DNA from: CAYOBW01 sp964402115
GTDB lineage: Bacteria > Verrucomicrobiota > Kiritimatiellia > UBA8416 > CAYOBW01
Assembly (NCBI GenBank): GCA_964402115.1
Contig: CAYOBW010000217.1
Span: 1-12,035, forward strand
Direction: 5' to 3'
DNA: 12,035 nt
The notes under the pieces are model-generated. The model was not told where the DNA came from. It saw only the letters and a program-made list of their open reading frames with translations, and searched no databases. Positions 6,601 through 12,035 of the stretch are shown in pieces. The first letter of the stretch is position 1; every line of letters begins with the position of its first letter. Position numbers and translations under genes: made by a program.

Positions 6601-9600
6601 GTGGAGGGGATGCCGACGCCGCGGTTCGCGACCGCGCGCTGTTCGGGGGTCAGCGACGGTTGGGCCGGGCCGCCTGACTTCCCGACGTTCTCGAACCACG
6701 TCTCCTTGGCCTTCTGGGCGTTGCGCAGCGCCTCCTCGGCCGCGCGCACCTGGGCCGACGTGTCGCGGGGTGGAAGCGGCTGCTGGGCCGCCTTGCGCAA
6801 GGCTTCGAAGAAACGGGCGTTGGCGGCCTGCGTGGCTGCCGAGAGGCCCGGCGGCGCGCCGAAGGCAATGGCCTTGGTCGAGCCGTAGAAGACATCACCG
6901 CCCGGCGGCGCGGTGAAGGCGGCGCCCGGTGGCGGCTTTGCGGTCACGAGCGGTCCGACGACCGGCGGCGGTTGTCCGCCGGTCGGCTTGTGGGTCTGGG
7001 CGCCCGGTGTGGTCGCGGGCGGGACGGCGGGTTGTCCCTCCGGCGGCGTGGCGGGCGGGGTTGCCGGTTTAACCTCCGGACCGGGTTCGACCGCTACGGC
7101 CTCGGGCGGCGTGGGAACGACGGGCTCCGCGGGCTTGGTGGGCTCCTCCGGCTTGGCGACGCGTACCGTGAGCGCGGCCGTCGCGCGCCCGCCGCCCGCC
7201 GCCGCGCCGTCGGCACCCGGCCAGGCTGCATCCAACCCGATCGCATACGCGCCCTCTGCCGGGAACGACAGCGTCGTCACGGCGCCCTGCCGCTGCTCCG
7301 TGCCATTCAGCGACCAGCGATAGGCCGCGTTGTCGGGCACGTTCTCCGGCGCCGCGACGAACAGGTAATCCACCCGCACGCGCGCCTTCCCCGCGTCGAC
7401 GTCAGGCGGCGGGATGATGGCGAGGCGCGGCTGCCCCGTCCGCGGCCCGATCGCGAATGCCGCGCGCGCCCACGTCTCCTCGGCGCCGGCACTGCCGGTC
7501 ACTTCCCACGTAGCGCACACGGCGAGGTTGACCGTGCCCTCCGCCGCGAAGGTTCGCGCGAGCTTCCGCCCGGAGCCCACCTGCTGGTCGCCGCTGTACC
7601 AGGCGCACGCGGCCGACTCCGGGACAGCCTGCGCCTTGACCCCGAAATCGTAAGCGACGCCGCTCTGTCCTGTTCCGCCCGCCAGCCCGCGCGGCAGCAG
7701 GATCTCCAGCGTTGGACGCTTGTCCGCGTCGGAGCCCGGCTTGCCGACCGTGCAGCTCAGCGAGGCCGAGGCCTGGCCCGCGCGCCTGACGCGCTCCGAG
7801 GCCTTCCAGGACGCGACCACGCGCAGCGCATACGTGCCCTCCTTCTCGAAAGTTTGCAGCAGGGTGGCTTCGCGCTGGATCTCCGTCCGGTCCTGGTACC
7901 AGACGTAGACCGCCTCGGGCGGCACGTTGCTGGCCGCGATCCGGAAGGCGTAGGCCGTTCCGGCCACGGCGCGGTTCTCGAGGACGGCGGGCGGGGGCAG
8001 GATAGTCAGCCCCGGCTCGCGCGGCTTGTAGTAGGCCTCGAACTCCTCGGTCAGCTTCTTGATGCGCTCCCGCCACGTTCCCGCCTCGTCGAAGGCCGCG
8101 CTGCTCTGCGCGAAGAGCTCGTTCAGGGCCAGGACCTGGACCTTGTAGAGCCGCGAGCGGGCATGTGCCGCACCCTTCGCAGCGGCCAGGCTGTTGTGCA
8201 GGGAGATAATGGAGCCGCAGATCCCGCCGTACGTCCGCTTGTCGAACGGGTCGTCCAGCTGGGCCGCGTTGTCGTTCAGCGCGTTGCGCTTCACCCGCAA
8301 CAGGTACGTCTCGTTGTCGGCCAGCTCCTGCATCGCCGCGGTGGCGAGCGCGGAGGCTGCCGCGCGGTCGAAGGCCGGGTCGGCGGTCAGCAGCGGGAGG
8401 CCCGTGAGCGGGCGCGGCGTCAGCCGGCGGCCGCCGCTGGCCACGTAGGTGCTCTCCAGCGTGGCGCGCAGCTGGTGCACGGCGCTGTACGCGGCGTGGT
8501 AGCGCTGCAGGGTTTCCATGGCCTTGATCCGCTGGTCCTTGGTGCTGACGACGAGGTTGCGCATGACGACGTTGAACTGCGCCTCGTAGTTCAGCCACGC
8601 CATGCCCGCTTCGTACATGTCGAGCTCGCGGAAGAGCTTCTCGACCGCCGCCAGCAGCTTGAGCGCCTCCTCCTTGCCCTGGTCGAGCTTGGACTCGGCG
8701 CGGTGGCGCGCCTCGAGGCTGGCCTTGATGCCCGCGCACAGGGCGGACTTCGCGCGGCCCCAACCCGCCACCCGCAGCGCCAGCAGGTCGTTCAGCGGCT
8801 TCTGCTGCGCGCTGTCGAGGGACGGATGTCCCCAGCCGGGGTCCGCGTCGAGCGGCACGCTGCCCTTGTGGCCGCAGCCCTCGACGAAGTCGTTGATCGT
8901 CGTCGTGCAGGCATTGACCTCGGCGCACGCCCCCAGCAGGCCGGAGTCGTCCTTCATCACCTGCGGCGCGCCGCCCAGGATCGTGCTCTGCAGCGCGCGC
9001 ACGAGCGCCATGCTGCCCGCCACGTTGATCCCGCTGAGGACTTCCTGGCTGAGGTTCTTCTCCTTGCCCAGCGCGAGGGCGCGGTCGAAGACACCCTCGA
9101 CCATCTTGTAGCCGCCCGGCAGCAGCGCGTCGTCGACGAACTGGCTGACGGCCGACGAGCCGCCGTACTCGGCAATGGCCGTCAGCTCGCCGCTCTCCGG
9201 ATCGAACGAGGCCGCCGCGTACAGGGCCAGGAACTGGTGATCGAACAGCACCGAGGTGGTCACATCGATCGCCGAATCGCCGATGGACTGCACGACCTGC
9301 GGCAGCGCCGCCTGCGGGCAGAGCATGATGATCAGCGATTTCGCCAGCGCTGTTGCGTCGCCCTCCACCAGCCCCGTGTAGGCATAGCTGGCGACCATCC
9401 CGTAGTAGGTCCGGGAGGCCAGCGTGCGGCCCAGGCCGATCGCAAGGTCGGCGTCGGACTTCGCATCGCGCACCTGCCGGACCACGTCCATCCACATCGC
9501 CAGCGACTGGGCGCGGTTGGCCACGTGCTGCGAGGTCGCGTTCAGCTCCCCCGCCACGTCGCCCAGGAACTGCGAGCTCTGGGTGACGCGGCTGCGCTCC

Positions 9601-10865
9601 CGCGTCAGCTCCTTGAACGCCCAGTCGTAGCCGCTGAGCAGCTTGCGCCCGGTCTCGGTCTGGCGCAGGAAGCCCTGCAGGCGGGCCACGTCCGCGGCCG
9701 ACACGCGCGTCTGCTCCTGCCGGCGGAAGATCTCGACCTGGGTCCGCACCTCCTGCTGGATCTTCGGGTCGAGCCAGTTCAGGTACGTCTGGCGCTTGCC
9801 CTCCGGCAGGTCATAGATCTGGAGCGCCAGGAGGAAGTGCGACTGCCGGCTCAGGTCCGAGCCGGGCGGCTGGGCGGCGGCGATGCGGCCGAGCGTCAGC
9901 GCGTACTGCGCACGGGCGGCTGCGGCATAGTCACCCGCCGGCCCGATGGGCGAGGGTGGGGGCAGGCCGGACTGCTGGGCCAGGCGGCCGTTGACCTCGT
10001 TGACGCGCTGGACGTACTTGCTTTGCTCGAAGGTCAGGATGTCGATCTGCGCCCGCAGGCGGTTCTGCTCGGCCGGCGACGCGCCGGCCAGCTGCTCGCG
10101 CAGATGCGCGATCTTCGCATCCTTCTTCGCGGCCATGTCGAGCATCTCGCTCACGTAGCTGCCGCCCTGGGCCAGGCCGACAGTGGAGCCGGGCGTGCGC
10201 ATCTGCGATTCGACGACGGCGGCGTCATAGCGGCTGTACGTGTCGGCGCCCTTCGCCTTCTGGTAGGCAGCGATGCGGTTGAACTCCGCCTCCGAGGTCC
10301 CGTCCACGCCGGCCATGAAATCGGTGCCGGTGTTGAACTCCTTCGCGGGCGGCGCCACGGGTTTGCCGGCGGCCTGGCTGCGGGTGCGCACCTCCTGGTT
10401 GACCTGCATGCGGTAGGCCCGTTCCATGGCCTGCACGTCCTCCAGCGTGAGCGGCTGCCCATCCCGGCGCCGCACGAGGTAGTCGCTGTCCGATCCCGTG
10501 CGGTAGGCGCCCTTGGTCGGGTCCACCGCCTGGGGCAGGATCTCGTAGCCCAGGGCGGCGGCGGCGCGGCGGGCCATGCCCAGGTTCTCGGCCTGGTGCC
10601 AGGCCATGACGTTCTGGTAATCGGCATCGCTGATCAGCCCCTGGCCGCGCAGGAGGTGGATCTCGTTGATGTGCTTGAGCACGAGGGCTTCGTGGTAGGG
10701 GCTGTTGTTCCGCCCCACGTTGCGGGCCGCCTCGCTGATTTCAGCGGCCGTCTCCGCCCGCAGGGCGGATCCTGAAAAGCCCAGGCAGAGCAACGTCGCA
10801 GCCGCTTGCGCGCTGCAGAGCGTTTGCGCGAGAAAGCCCCGGGGATGGTGGCGAAGACCGTTCAT
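3657..10865 (-). CDS. Giant secreted mosaic protein (2402 aa): shared N-terminal module, helical region, Ig/PKD-like domains, TPRs, C-terminal beta domain
   Basis: The start at 10865 is supported by AAGGAG 5 nt upstream and a signal peptide (hydrophobic 21-35, ALRA|ETA near 37). Residues 58-255 form the module shared with the gene at 1700-1: SDSD 125-128, NTGTDFM 178-184, GSYVSEM 235-241. Residues 243-300 look coiled-coil; 310-945 are mostly helical, with a Cys cluster at C647, C653, C664. Three related Ig/PKD-like domains follow (about 950-1040, 1050-1140, 1146-1237), then a Pro-rich linker (1238-1325), a helical stretch (about 1340-1400), another Pro-rich linker (1446-1462), and beta domains to about 1998, including two PKD-like ones (1728-1808, 1809-1889; GG.PPY..AW). 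Four TPR-like units (2024-2230), a Pro/Ala/Lys linker (2233-2308) and a 92-residue beta domain (2311-2402) end it. No enzyme motif is visible. It looks like a large periplasmic or surface scaffold; function unknown. Confidence 0.9.
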   Translation of the reverse strand: MNGLRHHPRGFLAQTLCSAQAAATLLCLGFSGSALRAETAAEISEAARNVGRNNSPYHEALVLKHINEIHLLRGQGLISDADYQNVMAWHQAENLGMARRAAAALGYEILPQAVDPTKGAYRTGSDSDYLVRRRDGQPLTLEDVQAMERAYRMQVNQEVRTRSQAAGKPVAPPAKEFNTGTDFMAGVDGTSEAEFNRIAAYQKAKGADTYSRYDAAVVESQMRTPGSTVGLAQGGSYVSEMLDMAAKKDAKIAHLREQLAGASPAEQNRLRAQIDILTFEQSKYVQRVNEVNGRLAQQSGLPPPSPIGPAGDYAAAARAQYALTLGRIAAAQPPGSDLSRQSHFLLALQIYDLPEGKRQTYLNWLDPKIQQEVRTQVEIFRRQEQTRVSAADVARLQGFLRQTETGRKLLSGYDWAFKELTRERSRVTQSSQFLGDVAGELNATSQHVANRAQSLAMWMDVVRQVRDAKSDADLAIGLGRTLASRTYYGMVASYAYTGLVEGDATALAKSLIIMLCPQAALPQVVQSIGDSAIDVTTSVLFDHQFLALYAAASFDPESGELTAIAEYGGSSAVSQFVDDALLPGGYKMVEGVFDRALALGKEKNLSQEVLSGINVAGSMALVRALQSTILGGAPQVMKDDSGLLGACAEVNACTTTINDFVEGCGHKGSVPLDADPGWGHPSLDSAQQKPLNDLLALRVAGWGRAKSALCAGIKASLEARHRAESKLDQGKEEALKLLAAVEKLFRELDMYEAGMAWLNYEAQFNVVMRNLVVSTKDQRIKAMETLQRYHAAYSAVHQLRATLESTYVASGGRRLTPRPLTGLPLLTADPAFDRAAASALATAAMQELADNETYLLRVKRNALNDNAAQLDDPFDKRTYGGICGSIISLHNSLAAAKGAAHARSRLYKVQVLALNELFAQSSAAFDEAGTWRERIKKLTEEFEAYYKPREPGLTILPPPAVLENRAVAGTAYAFRIAASNVPPEAVYVWYQDRTEIQREATLLQTFEKEGTYALRVVASWKASERVRRAGQASASLSCTVGKPGSDADKRPTLEILLPRGLAGGTGQSGVAYDFGVKAQAVPESAACAWYSGDQQVGSGRKLARTFAAEGTVNLAVCATWEVTGSAGAEETWARAAFAIGPRTGQPRLAIIPPPDVDAGKARVRVDYLFVAAPENVPDNAAYRWSLNGTEQRQGAVTTLSFPAEGAYAIGLDAAWPGADGAAAGGGRATAALTVRVAKPEEPTKPAEPVVPTPPEAVAVEPGPEVKPATPPATPPEGQPAVPPATTPGAQTHKPTGGQPPPVVGPLVTAKPPPGAAFTAPPGGDVFYGSTKAIAFGAPPGLSAATQAANARFFEALRKAAQQPLPPRDTSAQVRAAEEALRNAQKAKETWFENVGKSGGPAQPSLTPEQRAVANRGVGIPSTENNPVASDEPSGAFLNEGAAVTNTPPRPAAPAPPAPPATGALRFVFQASPNVTFNPLESADGKTSVTFERMGPIKVWALVYTNATAAPIETPQTTYTVKGPAFVIACDPPGAKVGEEVTARVTATPPIPEKLVRYVWFEPASSMRQELSDNADRIGFKPREARPVALRVEARVPHYGETIGTAEAVYEPSLYKVTAEVLGRLGPKPLIWSPSKGGLVPAPDNAYVVDEAIRLKATLTGEPRPDPVRWSWAVNEGTTLRGSGLGDTISVTRSEAGNATATVTARDKEGRELGTATATCAFAPNAPPPPLTVTVAAAAPAVKSGAQVAVRATIKGGMPPYAVAWAGAEGQGESALVKGERAGPRRVTATVTDKAGKSANAGVEVAVEAIALEAVIRGETRPLLPGEVLPLRAGVRGGAPPYTYAWTGTAGAEGEQATFQALRAGAASVGLRVTDAWGNAGEAALALTVKALTLTAEIAGVAGDAGLVWDEATHTLKPATGQYAVGQRVRVRAAVVGAPVPAGAAFAWTAGNGGRLAGAAGGAETEVLLEAKGTVEAVATLSSAAAGALGSAAVQIPVALSLEEIEAAKKKAADWTLAQENERKAQALIAEGYALEKKGDLAKAIEKYRAALALKDDPRVRKHMAELETKVKGGKLAQELIAKGQEMEAAGRLSAAVAAYREALGIQPDEGLTQRVARLRQRIVNEERAQELVDAGYANEQAGKVAEAVAAYEEAVKLKADPKVQGRIDGLRARLEREAQAQQFVQQGFAREQAKDWPGAIEKYQAAHELCPDDKLAKHIAELQAKLAAQAVAQAKPAPDPKPAPPPPPVVAQPRPAPAPTQAPAVAPGPAPVARKPVPTPAPAPAPDVQRPVAKPVPAPAAKPVVVPAARNLTGVFKATFRADGETSTMTLTLRQEGSRVTGRMQASMPGGGAMDEALNATLRGNQLIVAEGEEGGGMTVSADGDTLTMTTPDGTVVFKRVN
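3660..3935 (-). other. C-terminal beta domain of the giant protein (residues 2311-2402)
   Basis: The segment starts NLTGVFKATF and alternates short strands with turns: TMTLTLRQEGSRVTGRMQ, then LRGNQLIV, DGDTLTMT and GTVVFKRVN. This 'G.F......G....LTL.Q.G..V.G.......G.L......G..L.......G...F.R' pattern is typical of small lipocalin- or avidin-like beta barrels found at the ends of bacterial secreted proteins. The ligand, if any, is unknown. Confidence 0.55.
4176..4796 (-). other. Four TPR-like units with a ~51-residue period (residues 2024-2230 of the giant protein)
   Basis: The four units begin at residues 2024, 2075, 2128 and 2180. Each starts AQ.L...G.A.E..G....A...Y..A..L..D, the standard TPR helix pair, then adds about 17 residues of charged helix (for example VRKHMAELETKV). 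The extra helix makes each unit about 51-53 residues instead of 34. The array is followed by a Pro/Ala/Lys linker. Confidence 0.85.
7155..8018 (-). other. Three consecutive Ig/PKD-like domains in the giant protein (residues 950-1237)
   Basis: Each copy has VP..A.Y.W near its middle (981-989, 1081-1089, 1176-1184) and EG.Y.L...A.W about 20 residues later (1009-1020, 1109-1120, 1204-1215), with two of the three opening with I.PPP (955-959, 1150-1154). Copies 1 and 2 are exactly 100 residues apart and copies 2 and 3 are 95 apart. This is clear internal duplication. Such folds usually serve as rigid spacers or adhesive modules in secreted proteins. Confidence 0.75.
10101..10694 (-). other. N-terminal module shared with the Pro-rich protein (residues 58-255 of the giant protein)
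   Basis: Aligned positions against the gene at 1700-1: ALV (60-62 vs 62-64), D.DYQ (80-84) vs DSVYQ (82-86), GSDSD (124-128) vs GTDTD (130-134), NTGTDFM (178-184) vs NTDTDFM (182-188), TS..EF (190-195 vs 194-199), RT (223-224 vs 227-228), G.YV.EM (235-241 vs 240-246), KK (247-248 vs 252-253). Offsets stay within 2-6 residues over nearly 200 positions, so the relationship is collinear. I do not recognise the family. Confidence 0.75.
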
Positions 10866-10968
10866 GGCCGCTCCTTATCGTGCGGTTTCCCATGGTTTGC
10901 AGACCACGGACCAGGCATCCCCCCATCGGAGGGATGCCACCTTGCCGTGCCCCAACGGGTGCGCAAGC
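10866..10968 (-). promoter_or_regulatory. Leader of the giant gene with two hairpins and a strong ribosome binding site
   Basis: This spacer of 103 bp lies between the lipoprotein stop and the giant gene start, much longer than the other junctions. Reading the transcript, hairpin 1 has an 8-bp perfect stem (GGCATCCC 10914-10921 with GGGATGCC 10931-10938, 9-nt loop). Hairpin 2 has a 7-bp stem (10890-10896 with 10903-10909, 6-nt loop, one G-U pair). AAGGAG at 10876-10871 is 5 nt from the ATG. Neither hairpin has a following T-run. They could attenuate, stabilise or process the mRNA. No convincing -35/-10 pair is visible. Confidence 0.5.
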
Positions 10969-11661
10969 CTACGGCGTGGCCGCGGGCGCCGTCCAGGCGG
11001 AGGGTTCCACCTGACGGAGGATCGTGACGATGCTGTCCACGCAGGCTTTGACCATGATGTCGCGGGTTTTATTCAGGGCGCTGTCCGTGCCCCAGGCGCG
11101 CTCGCCGCGTCCGCCGGGCACGGGAATCCACCCGCCCGGCAGGATGGACATCCACCCGGTTTCCTCCAGGCTGTAGTCGGCGTTCTTCAGCCCCGCGACG
11201 GCGCGCGGCGGAACCGTGGCCAGGTCCAGCCGGTAGTCCGTGCGGTCCGCGGTCCGCAGGGGGAGGATCGTCAGCGTCAGGCAGGAGACGCAGGCCGCCG
11301 CCTCCCCCATGTAGGACTCGTTTGCCACGCGCGACACCGTCACCTGCAGCGGGATGGCCTGCGGCGCGGCGGAGAACAGCGCGGGATACCGATCCCGCGC
11401 GTCTGTCGTCAGGAGGCTGGCCAGCGTGCTGCTGTTGGTGTTGCCGCCGAAAGCCGGCAGACAACTGGAAACGAGGTTCGTGGGCGAGACAAAGGCCACC
11501 GAAACGATCTGGAATTGCGGTGAGCCCTGCGGAATGCTGCCCGCCGACACCGGCTTGGCGGTCGCATGGATCCGATACGAGGTGCACCCCGTCAGACCCG
11601 TCAGCATCACCGCCACGCCAGCCACGCACATACCCCGCACGACACACAGCTTCTTGATCAT
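10969..11661 (-). CDS. Predicted lipoprotein of unknown function
   Basis: This 230-aa protein has a lipoprotein signal: basic start MIKK, hydrophobic 11-24 and lipobox LTGC with the lipidated Cys at 26 (L23-T24-G25-C26). The residue after Cys is Thr, not Asp, so in a Gram-negative cell the outer membrane is the likely destination. The mature part is mostly beta-like and contains TTDARDRYPALFS at 85-97, IPLQVTV at 103-109, a C-x-x-C pair at 124-127 and LPLRTADRTDYRLDLATV at 133-150; C207 is near a C-terminal helix. I do not recognise the family and see no catalytic motif. It starts 12 bp after the oxidoreductase gene, with GAGGGA 7 nt upstream of the ATG, so co-transcription with that gene is likely. 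The 103-bp gap to the giant gene leaves open whether the transcript continues. Confidence 0.85.
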   Translation of the reverse strand: MIKKLCVVRGMCVAGVAVMLTGLTGCTSYRIHATAKPVSAGSIPQGSPQFQIVSVAFVSPTNLVSSCLPAFGGNTNSSTLASLLTTDARDRYPALFSAAPQAIPLQVTVSRVANESYMGEAAACVSCLTLTILPLRTADRTDYRLDLATVPPRAVAGLKNADYSLEETGWMSILPGGWIPVPGGRGERAWGTDSALNKTRDIMVKACVDSIVTILRQVEPSAWTAPAATP

Positions 11662-11668
11662 CTGTTGT

Positions 11669-11674
11669 TCCCTC
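11669..11674 (-). promoter_or_regulatory. Ribosome binding site of the lipoprotein gene, touching the upstream stop codon
   Basis: On the minus strand TAGAGGGAACAACAGATG contains the TAG of the oxidoreductase gene (11676-11674), GAGGGA (11674-11669) and the lipoprotein ATG 7 nt later. The tight spacing supports one transcript and probable translational coupling. Confidence 0.6.
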
Positions 11675-12035
11675 TACTTCTTCGCCCGCGCCCGACGCAC
11701 CATTTCCCAGCGACCGGTCTTGGCCGACTTCAGGACCGCGTCGGTGACGAGGTCCGTGGCCAGCCCATCCTCGAACGAGGGCCCCGGCACCGCCCCGCTT
11801 TCCAGGCCTTCGACGAAGTCCGCGACCTGGTGGACGAAGGAGTGTTCGTAGCCGATCTGGAGCCCCGGCACCCACCACTTGCTCATGTACGGGTGGTCGC
11901 CGTCGCTGACGTGGATGGACCGCCAGCCGCGCACGATGCCCTGGTCGCGGTGGTCGAAGTACTGCAGCCGGTGCAGGTCGTGCAGGTCCCAGAAGATCGA
12001 GGCGTGCTCGCCGTTGATCTCGCACGTGTACAGCG
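11674..12035 (-). CDS. Gfo/Idh/MocA family oxidoreductase, C-terminal part (partial, 5' end beyond window)
   Basis: The frame is open from the right edge: 119 residues plus a TAG stop are visible, beginning LYTCEINGEHASIFWDLHDL. The sequence YMSKWWVPGLQIGYEHSFVH, then DFVEGL, then PSFEDGLATDLVTDAVLKSA and TGRW is the characteristic end of sugar-type Gfo/Idh/MocA oxidoreductases (NAD(P)-dependent oxidoreductases acting on sugars, inositols and related compounds), specifically the alpha/beta C-terminal domain. The Rossmann dinucleotide domain and catalytic Lys/His lie outside the window, so substrate and completeness cannot be judged. Bacteria of the PVC group carry many such genes, often in sugar or polysaccharide breakdown. 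The only link to the exported genes downstream is the 12-bp spacing. Confidence 0.9.
   Translation of the reverse strand, partial: LYTCEINGEHASIFWDLHDLHRLQYFDHRDQGIVRGWRSIHVSDGDHPYMSKWWVPGLQIGYEHSFVHQVADFVEGLESGAVPGPSFEDGLATDLVTDAVLKSAKTGRWEMVRRARAKK

Noticed and set aside
7402..9495. A 697-aa minus-strand open frame (and a 483-aa one at 4411-5862)
   Set aside because: These are out-of-frame shadows of the giant gene, dominated by Arg, Gly and Ala, with no domain pattern. The frame encoding the giant protein is continuous through both.
10317..10494. Nucleotidyltransferase-like motif (GSDSD and GTDF in the shared module)
   Set aside because: The GS...SD.D pattern was considered, but the spacing and the surrounding strands of that fold are not evident. 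The homologous protein has GTDTD without the GS, and both proteins are exported, so the resemblance is probably chance.
6972..10775. A 1267-aa open frame on the plus strand
   Set aside because: It is antisense to the giant gene. Its composition is Arg/Leu/Gly/Ala-rich with no domain pattern, as expected for an antisense frame in very GC-rich DNA, while the minus frame has a signal peptide, domains and a ribosome binding site.
11069..12025. A 318-aa minus-strand frame across the lipoprotein and oxidoreductase genes
   Set aside because: It runs through two recognised genes in a different frame and is Arg/Gly/Ala-rich without any domain pattern.

Overview
This window is one co-directional block on the minus strand of a high-GC bacterial chromosome. 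It looks like a draft or metagenome scaffold, because it contains a run of exactly 100 Ns (2245-2344). The C-terminal part of a Gfo/Idh/MocA oxidoreductase, very large secreted proteins with Ig/PKD-like, TPR and Pro-rich segments, Sel1 repeats, and dispersed dyad repeats of the GTAGCTGCCGCCGTGAGGCG type together suggest a PVC-type bacterium (Kiritimatiellota, Verrucomicrobiota, Lentisphaerota or Planctomycetota). This is an inference from gene style; there is no marker gene.

Layout in transcription order, from high to low coordinates: (1) the 3' end of a Gfo/Idh/MocA oxidoreductase (12035-11674); (2) 12 bp later, a 230-aa lipoprotein of unknown function (11661-10969); (3) a 103-bp spacer with two hairpins; (4) a 2402-aa secreted mosaic protein (10865-3657); (5) 13 bp later, a 359-aa secreted Sel1-repeat protein (3643-2564) whose ribosome binding site overlaps the stop codon of the giant gene; (6) a 350-bp non-coding stretch with two inverted-repeat doublets and the assembly gap; (7) a 162-aa secreted DUF2059 protein (2213-1725); (8) 24 bp later, a secreted protein of at least 566 aa (1700-1) with a Pro-rich tail built of 147-bp tandem repeats, which runs off the left edge.

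The most interesting observation is that the N-terminal ~200 residues after the signal peptides of the giant protein (4) and the Pro-rich protein (8) are recognisably homologous. They share a paired motif of the form [ST]D[ST]D ... NT.TDFM ... TS..EF ... RT ... G.YV.EM ... KK. I cannot assign this module to any family I know. Two large exported proteins with the same head and different tails (Ig/PKD + TPR + beta domain versus Ala/Pro/Lys-rich repeats), separated by small exported partners (Sel1, DUF2059) and preceded by a lipoprotein, look like a cell-envelope assembly that is undescribed as far as I can tell. Every complete gene and the left-edge gene carries an export signal; only the oxidoreductase fragment cannot be judged.

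Caution: the two sides of the N gap differ in base composition (about 60% GC by hand sampling on the left, up to about 75% in the giant gene). The join across the gap is therefore supported mainly by shared orientation and the shared module.
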